Part shown: piece by piece, positions 33,788-42,736 of the stretch | How the letters are laid out: every line of letters starts with the position of its first letter | Position numbering within the stretch: position 1 is the first letter of the stretch | Assembly: GCA_947453195.1 (NCBI GenBank) | Contig: CANGFO010000001.1 | Location: forward strand, 248,001-312,000 | Length of the DNA: 64,000 nt | DNA from: Flavobacteriaceae bacterium | Lineage (GTDB): Bacteria; Bacteroidota; Bacteroidia; Flavobacteriales; Flavobacteriaceae | Reading direction: 5' to 3' | Notes under the pieces: model-generated | What the model was told of the DNA's origin: nothing | Seen by the model: only the letters and a program-made list of their open reading frames with translations | Database searches by the model: none | Position numbers and translations under genes: made by a program

Positions 33788-35686
33788 ATGAGTGACGCAA
33801 TTAAACACGAATGTGGTATTGCCCTTTTAAGATTAAAAAAACCGTTAGAATTTTATAAAGAAAAATACGGTTCAGCTTTCTACGGGATACAAAAAATGTA
33901 TCTACTTATGGAAAAACAACACAACCGCGGTCAGGACGGCGCTGGTTTTGCCTCTATAAAATTAGATGTTGAGCCAGGAGAACGTTACATTAGTAGAGTT
34001 CGTTCAAATGATGCGCAACCTATTCAGGATGTGTATGCACAAATTAATGATCGTATTAATAGTGAAATGGCCTTGCATCCTGAATATGCAGATAATGTAG
34101 CACTTCAAAAAGCCAATTTACCTTACATTGGCGAGTTGTTTTTAGGGCATGTTCGTTACGGTACTTTTGGTAAAAATAATATTGAAAGTGTTCATCCATT
34201 TTTGAGGCAAAACAATTGGATGCACCGAAACCTTATCGTAGCTGGTAACTTCAATATGACTAATGTTAAAGAGCTTTTTAATAGCTTGGTTGAGTTAGGA
34301 CAGCATCCAAAAGAAATGGCAGATACTGTTACGGTAATGGAAAAAATTGGTCATTTTTTAGATGAAGAAGTTACTGATTTGTATTTAGAATGTAAAAACA
34401 ATGGACTTACAAAAAGAGAAGCCTCTCCAGTTATAGCTGAAAAATTAGATATTGCCAAAATCTTAAAACGCGCTTCTCGTGGTTGGGATGGAGGTTATGC
34501 CATGGCCGGATTATTAGGTCATGGAGATGCATTTGTTTTAAGAGATCCTGCGGGAATTCGCCCTGCTTATTTTCATGAAGATGATGAGGTAGTAGTAGTT
34601 GCTTCAGAGAGAGCTGTGATCCAAACCGTATTTAATGTTTCCTTTGAAGATGTGGTAGAATTAGAGCCAGGAAATGCTTTAATTATTAAAAAAGACAACA
34701 CCGTTTCAGTAAAAGAAATAAATACTCCAACTATAAAAAAAGCGTGCTCTTTTGAAAGAATTTACTTTTCTAGAGGAAGCGATGCAGAAATTTATCAAGA
34801 ACGAAAAAATCTAGGAAAATTAATCCTTCCAGCTGTATTAGAAGCGATCGATAGCGATACAGACAACACTGTTTTTTCCTATATCCCAAATACGGCTGAA
34901 ACTTCTTTTTATGGGATGGTAGAAGCAGCGAATGATTTTTTAAATCAAAGAAAAAATCAGTTTATATTAAATAACAGAAAAACGCTTACTAAAGAAGGTT
35001 TAGAAGAAATTTTATCGGTTAAAATTAGAACCGAAAAAGTCGCTATTAAGGATGCTAAATTAAGAACTTTCATCACTGAAGATAGTAGTCGTGACGATTT
35101 GGTTGCCCATGTGTATGACGTTACTTATGGTGTGATTAAACCAACTGATAATTTAGTTATTATCGATGATAGTATCGTGAGAGGAACTACCTTAAAAATG
35201 AGTATCCTTAAAATGATGGATCGATTACAGCCTAAAAGAATTGTGGTAGTTTCTTCGGCTCCGCAAATTAGATATCCTGATTGTTATGGAATTGATATGG
35301 CTAAACTTGAAGGATTGATTGCTTTTCAAGCAGCTCTGGCTTTACTAAAAGAAAGAAATTTATACCATATTGTGGATGAGGTTTATGCTAAATGTAAAGA
35401 ACAAGAAAACTTACCTGATGCAGAAGTAATAAATTACGTTACCAAAATATATGAACCATTCACCGACACTGAAATATCCGATAAAATAGCTAAACTATTA
35501 ACGATAGAATCAATACAGGCAGAGGTTAAAATCATATTCCAAAGTATTGATAAATTACATGAAGCATGTCCTAAAAACCTTGGAGACTGGTATTTTACGG
35601 GAGATTATCCAACTCCAGGCGGAAATCGTGTAGTTGGTCGAGCTTTTATGAACTTTTACGAAGGAAAAAACGACAGAGCATATTAA
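33788..35686 (+). CDS. purF: Amidophosphoribosyltransferase (long Bacteroidota form)
   Basis: First committed step of purine synthesis: PRPP plus glutamine to phosphoribosylamine. Nucleophile Cys9 (HECGIALLRL) implies removal of an eight-residue propeptide; KQHNRGQDGAGFAS is the glutaminase signature and VIIDDSIVRGTTL (about 455-467) the PRPP loop. At 632 aa it is well over the usual 470-510, with extra sequence in the glutaminase half and a C-terminal extension. Bacteroidota often encode such a long form, sometimes beside a standard PurF, so its exact role should be held lightly. Confidence 0.87.
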   Translation: MSDAIKHECGIALLRLKKPLEFYKEKYGSAFYGIQKMYLLMEKQHNRGQDGAGFASIKLDVEPGERYISRVRSNDAQPIQDVYAQINDRINSEMALHPEYADNVALQKANLPYIGELFLGHVRYGTFGKNNIESVHPFLRQNNWMHRNLIVAGNFNMTNVKELFNSLVELGQHPKEMADTVTVMEKIGHFLDEEVTDLYLECKNNGLTKREASPVIAEKLDIAKILKRASRGWDGGYAMAGLLGHGDAFVLRDPAGIRPAYFHEDDEVVVVASERAVIQTVFNVSFEDVVELEPGNALIIKKDNTVSVKEINTPTIKKACSFERIYFSRGSDAEIYQERKNLGKLILPAVLEAIDSDTDNTVFSYIPNTAETSFYGMVEAANDFLNQRKNQFILNNRKTLTKEGLEEILSVKIRTEKVAIKDAKLRTFITEDSSRDDLVAHVYDVTYGVIKPTDNLVIIDDSIVRGTTLKMSILKMMDRLQPKRIVVVSSAPQIRYPDCYGIDMAKLEGLIAFQAALALLKERNLYHIVDEVYAKCKEQENLPDAEVINYVTKIYEPFTDTEISDKIAKLLTIESIQAEVKIIFQSIDKLHEACPKNLGDWYFTGDYPTPGGNRVVGRAFMNFYEGKNDRAY

Positions 35687-35705
35687 AATCTACAATAAAG
35701 TGCAT

Positions 35706-35730
35706 TTCAACGATTTTTACTGTCGTTGAA
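35706..35730 (+). terminator. Terminator of the purF-type gene
   Basis: TTCAACGA and TCGTTGAA (8 bp) with a 9-nt loop, then a T-rich stretch. Confidence 0.65.
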
Positions 35731-35739
35731 CAATTTTAT

Positions 35740-35771
35740 TTTGACATGAAATCCTTATGGGCATATATTTG
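35740..35771 (+). promoter_or_regulatory. Promoter of candidate small RNA
   Basis: TTTG (35740-35743), a 20-bp spacer and TATATTTG (35764-35771), an exact consensus match. It lies after the purF terminator and no coding gene follows on this strand before the convergent gene. Confidence 0.7.
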
Positions 35772-35776
35772 TACCA

Positions 35777-35848
35777 CCATGAGATTAGTAGGTTAAGTTT
35801 ATGGTAGATTTGGGGCAAAAAGGGGGAAAGCAATTTCCCCCTTTTTAT
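35777..35848 (+). ncRNA. Candidate small RNA of about 72 nt
   Basis: A self-contained transcription unit between the purF terminator and a convergent gene: consensus promoter, short transcript, strong terminator. The RNA can form a 5' hairpin (ACCAT 35776-35780 with ATGGT 35801-35805) and ends in a 13-bp terminator stem. It also contains a five-codon ORF at 35779-35796 (MRLVG), probably by chance. I do not recognise the family; it is neither 6S, SRP RNA nor tmRNA by sequence. The start is estimated from the -7 element. Confidence 0.5.
35817..35846. terminator. Bidirectional terminator
   Basis: AAAAAGGGGGAAA and TTTCCCCCTTTTT form a 13-bp stem with a GCAA loop, T-rich in both directions. It ends the candidate RNA and the convergent NTF2-like gene. 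Confidence 0.88.
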
Positions 35849-36343
35849 TTAATATAATCTCAGTTTGGTTTTTAAAATCGGGTCTTCTAAAGAAGTTTTT
35901 ATTTTTACCACTTCATCCGAATTGTCATTAGGAATGGTCATCGACAATACATAGTGTTTGATTTTCCAGGTATTGTTTATTCTAACCAGCACTCCCGATC
36001 CTCTACAAATTTTCATATGGGTATCCAATAATTCATCAAACCAAGCGGTTTTATTATCTTCAGAGAAGAAAATATGTCTTTCTATTGGAGTGAAATTCCA
36101 AGCCTTCCCTTTGTCAAAGTAAGGCTTAGCGAATACTTCAAATTGTGTTTTGTTCCAATTTTCGGTTGCATCCGTGCCAATAAAAATGGAATCATCTGTT
36201 AATGCAGAAAAGTAATCATTAAAATTGGCAGCACTTGCCGCTTTGTGCCAATTATTTAATACTGCATTAATATCGTTTTTGTTTTCTTGGCTATACAATG
36301 GCAGAATAGCCAGAAATAAAATAGGTAAGAGTAATTTTTTCAT
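35849..36343 (-). CDS. Secreted NTF2/SnoaL-like protein
   Basis: A 164-aa protein with a signal peptide (1-18, ILPLYSQ) and an NTF2-like fold of the SnoaL_3 type: helical VLNNWHKAASAANFNDYFSA, TDDSIFIGTDATENW, and the C-terminal strand NNTWKIKHYVLSM. Such proteins are ligand-binding or small-molecule isomerase-like; nothing shows the substrate. Acts in the periplasm. Own -7 element. Confidence 0.8.
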   Translation of the reverse strand: MKKLLLPILFLAILPLYSQENKNDINAVLNNWHKAASAANFNDYFSALTDDSIFIGTDATENWNKTQFEVFAKPYFDKGKAWNFTPIERHIFFSEDNKTAWFDELLDTHMKICRGSGVLVRINNTWKIKHYVLSMTIPNDNSDEVVKIKTSLEDPILKTKLRLY

Positions 36344-36384
36344 GTTTATTTAATTTATAAGTACTTAACGTTAATCCGTTAAGA

Positions 36385-36392
36385 CAAAAATA
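36385..36392 (-). promoter_or_regulatory. -7 element of the NTF2-like gene
   Basis: TATTTTTG on the minus strand, 41 bp before the ATG. Confidence 0.45.
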
Positions 36393-36415
36393 AACTAAAA
36401 AAAAATAAGAAGACG

Positions 36416-37747
36416 CTAAAATTTTTCGCCGTGCTGGGATTGGTCTAAACCTAATTCTTCTGATTCTTCGGTAACACGAAGCGGAATCATAAAATTGGTT
36501 ATTTTGAAAAGTAAATAGGCTCCCCCAAAAGTAAATACCGATACCAATACTAGCGCCATCATGTGGTGTCCAAAAACAGCAACACCTCCATGTAACAGAC
36601 TTGCGTTTTCGCCTTGAGCAAAAATTGCAGTTAGAATCATTCCCATTATTCCGCCAATTCCATGGCAGGCAAAAACATCAAGGGTATCGTCTATTTGTTT
36701 TAGTTTTTTCCAATACACCATGTTATTTGAAACGATAGCGCCAATAAATCCGAAAAAGATACTTTGAGGAATGGTAATGTATCCAGCAGCTGGAGTAATT
36801 ACAACTAATCCAACTACTGCACCTATACAAGCTCCAAGCGCCGATACTTTTCTTCCTTTTAGTCGGTCTAAAAACACCCAAGTCATCATGGCTGCAGCCG
36901 ATGCAATTGTGGTAGTTGCAAATGCCATTGCCGCAGTAGCATTCGCTGCTAACGCAGAACCTGCATTGAATCCGAACCAACCAAACCAAAGCAAACCTGT
37001 TCCTAATAGTACAAAAGGAATATTTGTTGGAATGTGTTCACTTTTTTTACGCTTTCCTAAAACCAGAACTCCTGCAAGCGCAGCAAAACCTGCACTCATA
37101 TGAACTACGGTTCCTCCAGCAAAATCTTTTACACCGAAATAGCCACCCAATAGGCCGTGAGGATGCCATATCATGTGGCATAACGGTGCATAAATTAATA
37201 AGGTAAACAAACAAATAAATAATAAAAAGGATATAAATCGAATGCGTTCTGCAAGCGCTCCTGTTATGATTGCTGGTGTGATCACGGCAAATTTCATTTG
37301 AAATAATGCAAACAATATAAAGGGTATGGTTGGAGCTAGCGATTTGTGAGGTAAATCTTCAACTTGATCAAAAAAAGTAAAATCGAATGGGTTTCCAATG
37401 ATTCCGTAGTATACATTGTTTATTGCAAATCCGATTGGCGTTCCAAAAGACAAGCTAAATCCAACAGTTACCCAAAGCAAACTTACTACCCCAAGGCATA
37501 TAAAACTCTTTAGCATGGTAGAAATTACGTTTTTCTTACCTACCATTCCGCCATAAAAAAAAGAGAGGCCGGGAGTCATTAATAAAACTAAACAGGAGGC
37601 TGTAAGGAGCCAAGCTACATCAGCAAAGTTGATGTTTTTGCTAGATATAAAATCGGCACCAGCCTTTTTATGGGGCCAAAACAAGCCTAAAATCGAAACT
37701 ATAGTGATAATAACAAATGCAGATATCCAGCGTTTTTCTAATTTCAT
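36416..37747 (-). CDS. amt: Ammonium transporter
   Basis: A 443-aa Amt-type channel with about eleven helices. WLLTASCLVLLMTPGLSFFYGG is the N-terminal family block (read as sub-motifs LVLLMTPG and FFYGGMVG), DFAGGTVVHMSAG the conserved Asp/His pore region, and CHGIGGIMG the second pore His. It moves ammonium into the cell. No glnB/PII gene neighbours it. No consensus -7 element was found; an inverted repeat TACCCC-N10-GGGGTA lies 15 bp upstream. Confidence 0.95.
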   Translation of the reverse strand: MKLEKRWISAFVIITIVSILGLFWPHKKAGADFISSKNINFADVAWLLTASCLVLLMTPGLSFFYGGMVGKKNVISTMLKSFICLGVVSLLWVTVGFSLSFGTPIGFAINNVYYGIIGNPFDFTFFDQVEDLPHKSLAPTIPFILFALFQMKFAVITPAIITGALAERIRFISFLLFICLFTLLIYAPLCHMIWHPHGLLGGYFGVKDFAGGTVVHMSAGFAALAGVLVLGKRKKSEHIPTNIPFVLLGTGLLWFGWFGFNAGSALAANATAAMAFATTTIASAAAMMTWVFLDRLKGRKVSALGACIGAVVGLVVITPAAGYITIPQSIFFGFIGAIVSNNMVYWKKLKQIDDTLDVFACHGIGGIMGMILTAIFAQGENASLLHGGVAVFGHHMMALVLVSVFTFGGAYLLFKITNFMIPLRVTEESEELGLDQSQHGEKF

Positions 37748-37761
37748 AATAATATAATTTA

Positions 37762-37783
37762 TACCCCTATAAATAATGGGGTA
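37762..37783. promoter_or_regulatory. Inverted repeat upstream of amt
   Basis: TACCCC and GGGGTA separated by 10 bp. It could be a nitrogen-regulator operator or an mRNA hairpin in the amt leader. Confidence 0.35.
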
Positions 37784-37939
37784 AAATTATAAAAAACTTA
37801 TAAAATAGATAGTTGTAATATATAAAAATAGAGGGTGTTTTTATATTTTTATGTATGTTGTAGAAATTCACCTATTATTTTAAACAAAAAATAATTTACT
37901 ATACAATAAATAGGTGTTTTATAAATTATTCTAACAAAA

Positions 37940-38950
37940 TTAATTAGCACTATTGTTTTTGTAAACTACCGAAGATATTTCACCAATCAGTTTAGACAGG
38001 GATGCATTGTCTTTTCCTTTGGTCATTACGGTAAGTAAGTAGGGCTTGTCATTATAATAGACAATAGCCGATTCATGTAATTGTTTTTCTATTGGAGTTC
38101 CGGCCTCTCCAAATTTATGCGCCATTTTTACTGATGCCAGCACCCCTTTTCTAATTCCATCATTGAATTCAGATTTGCTTAGCAATTCTGCCGCAAATTC
38201 TGAATCATTAATCGTTAAATAAGAAGCGTTGTATATTGCACGCATGAATAAAGAATATTGTTTTGCGGTGAAGAAATATTGCTTAGCACTAACATTTGGA
38301 ATTTCTAATTCTAAATCTTTAAACAATTTAATTAATGTTTCAGATTTCAAATTATTATTTAATAAAGCGGTGGCATTATTATCAGAATAAGCAATCATAT
38401 ATTTAAGTAATTCTCGAACTTTATATGATTTTCCAATTTGAATAGATTTAGAAGAATAAGCAACATTTTTACCAATATTAAACGGTTGGTTGTATAGCAA
38501 GTCTTTGTCTAAAACACCGGGATGCTCTTCATTCATTTTTAAATAGGCAATTAATATTGGGACTTTAAATAGCGAACCAGGCTCGAATTTTTCCTCTTCA
38601 TTAATTGTCATCCATTCATTTTGGGAAAAATCTTTTAAATAAACTGATGCTGTCGTTACCCCTTGATAGTTTTTATAGTTTTCAATAATTGTATTGATCT
38701 GGACTTTAAGAGGCACTAACGCATCACCTTCACAAACATCATCTACAAATAAAAGGGGTTTTATTAATGGATATCCTTCTAATCGTTCCACTTTGTATGC
38801 ACAACTGCTGGAGGCTTGTGCCATCTCTATTATTTTTTCATTTTCTTTATTTTCAATAAAGCTAGTTAAAAAGTAGGTTCCAAATGCTGTAATTAATACA
38901 AAACCAAGGGTATAGAATAAAGATAATTTCTTTGAAAATAGGAATTTCAT
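37940..38950 (-). CDS. Class A beta-lactamase-like serine hydrolase
   Basis: A 336-aa membrane-anchored periplasmic protein from ATG 38950; one N-terminal helix (9-31). The beta-lactamase/transpeptidase fold residues are Ser126 and Lys129 (EPGSLFKVP), the SDN loop (189-191, IAYSDNNAT) and KFG (279-281) in place of the K-T/S-G triad. The changed third motif and lack of a clear omega-loop Glu argue against an effective beta-lactamase. Cys50 and Cys73 may pair. An in-frame ATG at 38983 adds 11 residues; I prefer the later start, which puts Lys/Arg before the helix. Confidence 0.8.
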   Translation of the reverse strand: MKFLFSKKLSLFYTLGFVLITAFGTYFLTSFIENKENEKIIEMAQASSSCAYKVERLEGYPLIKPLLFVDDVCEGDALVPLKVQINTIIENYKNYQGVTTASVYLKDFSQNEWMTINEEEKFEPGSLFKVPILIAYLKMNEEHPGVLDKDLLYNQPFNIGKNVAYSSKSIQIGKSYKVRELLKYMIAYSDNNATALLNNNLKSETLIKLFKDLELEIPNVSAKQYFFTAKQYSLFMRAIYNASYLTINDSEFAAELLSKSEFNDGIRKGVLASVKMAHKFGEAGTPIEKQLHESAIVYYNDKPYLLTVMTKGKDNASLSKLIGEISSVVYKNNSAN

Positions 38951-39048
38951 ATAAAATAAAGATAATAAATGGTAATACAGCAAAAATACGCAATATTTCA
39001 GTATAAATAAAGCATTTTTCGCAATATTAACACAAACTATTCTAATTT

Positions 39049-40068
39049 TTACCTAGAAGATTCTCTTTCGATAATTGTTGTAGTAAGTTCAATAGTTTTT
39101 GGTGAAAATGAGATCATTTCTTTATTGGCATTCATTTGTTCTAATAATAATTTAAATGATTGCACTCCCATTTCATAGCTTGGTTGATCTACGGTACTTA
39201 ATTTAGGAGTAATTACTTGTGACATAAACCAATTACTAAATCCTATTATTTTTATTTTTTCTGGAACTTTTACATTGATTTCATTCAGGTAGGCCAATAC
39301 TCCTACGGCAACTAAATCGGTAATGACAAAAATCCCATCTACATCGGGATGGTGATTTATTATTTGTTCTGCAAATTCTTTTCCTTCCTCAAAAGTTACA
39401 TTCTTACAGGTGTATACTAATTTTGGATCAAAAGGTATGTTGTTGCTTTCTAATGCTTTCTTGTATCCTATAAAGCGATCAATTGCATTTTGAGGATTAA
39501 CTGGCCCGCGTATGTGAGCAATTTTTTTACATCCTTTATTAATCAAATGTTCTGTTGCTTCAAAGGCTGCTTTTTGATCGTTGATGATCACTTTTGAACT
39601 CGGAATTAATTTTGCAATTTTATCAAATTGGACTAACGGAATTTCTCTTCTAACAATTTCTTTCAAGTGCAAATCATCATTCGATTCATTTGAAAGTGAA
39701 AGAATAATCCCATCTACTCTTTTATTAATAAGTAGCTCCACTTGCTTTTTTTCTAATTCTAAAGACTCATTCGATTGAAGTATAATAACCAAATACCCAT
39801 TTTTTTCTGCCTCGGCAATAATTCCGTTTACCACACTTGAAAAAAAATGATGCACCACCTCAGGGATAATAAGCCCTATGGTTTTAGATTCTTTCATTCG
39901 AAGATTAACGGCAAATGAATTGGGGGTATATTGAAGATTATTTGCAAGATCTAAAACAGATTGCTTCGTTTTTTCGCTAACATCAGGGTAGTTTTTTAGC
40001 GCTTTGGAAACCGTTGTAATTGATATCCCTAAAGTTTCCGCAATTTGTTTTAAAGTGGTCTCTTTCAT
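39049..40068 (-). CDS. LacI-family transcriptional regulator of the sugar locus
   Basis: A 339-aa repressor: HTH at 4-50 (TLKQIAETLGISITTVSKAL) and a periplasmic-binding-protein-like sensor from about 60 (KTIGLIIPEVVHHFFSSVV). Divergently transcribed from the receptor gene; two CGAAAACGTTTTCG palindromes in the 158-bp gap are its likely operators. Its own promoter seems to be TTTG-N19-CATATTTG ending 6 bp from the ATG, with -33 touching an operator, which suggests autoregulation. Ligand probably sucrose or a derivative, inferred from neighbours. Confidence 0.93.
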   Translation of the reverse strand: MKETTLKQIAETLGISITTVSKALKNYPDVSEKTKQSVLDLANNLQYTPNSFAVNLRMKESKTIGLIIPEVVHHFFSSVVNGIIAEAEKNGYLVIILQSNESLELEKKQVELLINKRVDGIILSLSNESNDDLHLKEIVRREIPLVQFDKIAKLIPSSKVIINDQKAAFEATEHLINKGCKKIAHIRGPVNPQNAIDRFIGYKKALESNNIPFDPKLVYTCKNVTFEEGKEFAEQIINHHPDVDGIFVITDLVAVGVLAYLNEINVKVPEKIKIIGFSNWFMSQVITPKLSTVDQPSYEMGVQSFKLLLEQMNANKEMISFSPKTIELTTTIIERESSR

Positions 40069-40105
40069 TTAACAAATATGATAATAAAAAATTAATTTTC
40101 AAAAA

Positions 40106-40119
40106 CGAAAACGTTTTCG
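40106..40119. promoter_or_regulatory. LacI operator 1
   Basis: CGAAAACGTTTTCG, a perfect 14-bp palindrome with the central CG typical of LacI-family sites. Confidence 0.85.
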
Positions 40120-40126
40120 GCATAAT

Positions 40127-40140
40127 CGAAAACGTTTTCG
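40127..40140. promoter_or_regulatory. LacI operator 2
   Basis: CGAAAACGTTTTCG again, centred exactly 21 bp (two helical turns) from operator 1, favouring cooperative binding. A possible receptor-gene promoter follows (TTTG at 40148-40151, TAATTTCG at 40176-40183). Confidence 0.85.
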
Positions 40141-40226
40141 GTGCCAATTTGTTAATTTTATGTTATCTAAAAATATAATTTCGAAATATTAATCAACTAT
40201 TTTTATTAATCAAACAAAAATCAAAA

Positions 40227-42647
40227 ATGAAAAAAATTACTAATTTTTTGAAAAAAATGATGTTTTTAGTAGCTCTTTTGCTATTTAATGTTACATTTTC
40301 ACAGATTAATAACGAAAAGCAACAAGACTCTATTAAAGGTGATAAACTAGAAGATGTCGTTGTTACTGGTGTTATTAATCCAAAAACTAAATTACAATCT
40401 AGTGTTTCTATCACTACATTAGATGTAAAACAAATTGAGCAATCAGCTCCTAGATCAACGGCTGAGATTTTCAGAACTATTCCAGGTATTCGTTCTGAAT
40501 CTTCTGGTGGAGAAGGAAACTCTAACATTGCTGTTCGTGGTGTGCCAATTTCTTCTGGTGGATCTAAGTATTTACAAATTCAAGAAGACGGTTTACCTGT
40601 ATTATTATTTGGTGATATTGCATTTGCAACTGCCGATATTTTTACAAGATTTGACGGAAACGTTGCAAGAGTTGAGGCAATCCGTGGAGGTTCTGCTTCT
40701 GTATTAGCAACTAACTCTCCTGGAGGTATTATCAACTTCATCAGCAAAACTGGTAAAACTGAAGGTGGTCGTATTGCAACAGGTTTTGGTTTAGATTACA
40801 ATAATTTTAGAACCGATTTCGATTACGGAACTAAAATTGGTGACGGTTTATACTTTCATACAGGTGGTTTCTACAGAACGGGAGAAGGAGTAAGAAAAAC
40901 AGGATTTACATCAAACAATGGAGGTCAATTTAAATTTAACCTTACTAAAGAATTTTCTAATGGTTCTGTAACGGTTTACACTAAATTCTTAAATGATAGA
41001 GCAGCGGCTTATATGCCAATGCCACTTCAAGTTTCTGGAACAAATGCTAGCCCATCTTGGGGAAGCATTGATGGATTTGATGCTACACACGGAGCATTAC
41101 AATCAGTTTACTTAAACCACAATGTAGGTTTAGGTCCTGATGGAGAATTAAGAAGAGCAGCGGTTGCTGATGGTATGCACCCAGTTTCTAAATCTATTGG
41201 TGTAAGTGCAAACTTTACATTAGATAACGGATGGAAAATTTCTGAAAACGGAAGATATTCTGCTAACAATGGTGGATTCATTTCTCCGTTCCCAGCAGAA
41301 GTTGGTTCTGCAGCTTCAATTGCAGCTTCTTTCGGAGCAGGTTCTACTTTAACTTATGCTAATAGCGGAACTCCATTTAATACTGCAAACGGATTGGTTT
41401 CAAGAATCCACATGTTTGATACTCAATTAAACAACTTTGACAACTTCATGAATGATTTAAAAATCTCTAAAAAGTTTGATAAAGTAGACGTAACTGCAGG
41501 ATACTTTAAATCTGTTCAAAATATTTCTATGTCTTGGTTATGGAATTCATACTTACAAGAAGTATCTGATAACAATCCAAGATTGATCAACGTAACAAAC
41601 GGAAGTGGTACTTTACTTTCTCAAAACGGATTATATGCATACGGAACTCCAGCTTGGGGGAACTTAGCAAGAAACTACGATACACAATATAATGTATCTG
41701 CACCTTATGCAAACATTAACTTTACGGCTACAGATAAACTTACTATTGAAGCAGGTTTACGTTATGATATGGGTAAAGTAACTGGATCTTTTGCTGGTGG
41801 AGCTTCTTCTGCGGTTGATGTAAATCATGACGGAGTTATTTCTCCAGCAGAACAAAATGTTTTTGGAGTAAATACGGCTAATACAACAGCGGTTAACTAC
41901 GATTATAAATATACTTCATACTCTGTAGGAGCTAACTATTTATTATCTTCAAGCCAATCTATTTTTGCTAGAATGAGTAAAGGTGCTTCAGCTAAAGCGG
42001 ATAGAATCTTATTCTCTGGATTAAACTATATGGATGGAAGCAAAATCAATGCATTGGATTTCTTAACGCAATCTGAAGTTGGTTTCAAACAAAAATTCGC
42101 AAAAGGATATTTATATGCTACTGCTTTTCAAGCTAAAACTGATGAGCAAGGTGGATTTGAAGCTACAACTCAATCTATTATTCAAAACAATTATAAATCA
42201 TACGGTTTAGAGTTAGAGTCTTCTTACAATGTAAATAACAAATTGAATCTTAGAGGTGCATTAACCTATACTAAAGCAGAAATTACTTCAGGAAGTAACA
42301 TTGGTAATGAGCCAAGAAGACAACCAAAATTGATGTATAACTTTATTCCATCTTACAAATTTGGAAAAAATAATAATGCTATTGGGTTCAGTTTTATTGG
42401 TCAATCAAAAGCTTATGCACAAGACGAAAACAAGTTAGTTATGAATGGATTTATGATTGTTAACTCATTCATCGATTTCACATTAACTAAAGGATTGTCT
42501 TTAAATTTATCTGGGAACAACTTATTAAACACTTTGGCAATTACCGAAGCAGAAGAAGGAAGTATTACAGAAAATCAAGTTAATTATGTTAGAGCTAGAC
42601 CAATGCCAGGAAGATCAGTATCTATGGCAGTTACGTATAGATTCTAA
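40227..42647 (+). CDS. TonB-dependent outer-membrane receptor of the sugar locus
   Basis: An 806-aa receptor: signal peptide (1-27, VTFSQ), TonB box region (LEDVVVTGVI), plug domain (about 55-175, RSTAEIFRTIPGIRSE and SPGGIINFISKTG) and a 22-strand barrel ending in MAVTYRF. It lacks the carboxypeptidase-like N-terminal domain of SusC, and no susD follows. Residues 531-542 (DVNHDGVISPAE) are a perfect EF-hand calcium loop within a predicted extracellular loop. Presumed role: active uptake of the sugar across the outer membrane. First gene of the locus. Confidence 0.9.
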   Translation: MKKITNFLKKMMFLVALLLFNVTFSQINNEKQQDSIKGDKLEDVVVTGVINPKTKLQSSVSITTLDVKQIEQSAPRSTAEIFRTIPGIRSESSGGEGNSNIAVRGVPISSGGSKYLQIQEDGLPVLLFGDIAFATADIFTRFDGNVARVEAIRGGSASVLATNSPGGIINFISKTGKTEGGRIATGFGLDYNNFRTDFDYGTKIGDGLYFHTGGFYRTGEGVRKTGFTSNNGGQFKFNLTKEFSNGSVTVYTKFLNDRAAAYMPMPLQVSGTNASPSWGSIDGFDATHGALQSVYLNHNVGLGPDGELRRAAVADGMHPVSKSIGVSANFTLDNGWKISENGRYSANNGGFISPFPAEVGSAASIAASFGAGSTLTYANSGTPFNTANGLVSRIHMFDTQLNNFDNFMNDLKISKKFDKVDVTAGYFKSVQNISMSWLWNSYLQEVSDNNPRLINVTNGSGTLLSQNGLYAYGTPAWGNLARNYDTQYNVSAPYANINFTATDKLTIEAGLRYDMGKVTGSFAGGASSAVDVNHDGVISPAEQNVFGVNTANTTAVNYDYKYTSYSVGANYLLSSSQSIFARMSKGASAKADRILFSGLNYMDGSKINALDFLTQSEVGFKQKFAKGYLYATAFQAKTDEQGGFEATTQSIIQNNYKSYGLELESSYNVNNKLNLRGALTYTKAEITSGSNIGNEPRRQPKLMYNFIPSYKFGKNNNAIGFSFIGQSKAYAQDENKLVMNGFMIVNSFIDFTLTKGLSLNLSGNNLLNTLAITEAEEGSITENQVNYVRARPMPGRSVSMAVTYRF

Positions 42648-42736
42648 TAACTATTCATGTTAATTTTTGTTAGTGAACAATTCCTGTGCTTAAATTAGCG
42701 CAGGAATTGTTTTTTTAAATTTTAAATTTTATACCA

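Noticed and set aside
36723..37103. Frames in both directions inside amt
   Set aside because: Shadows of the Ala/Gly-rich amt coding sequence; no independent protein character.
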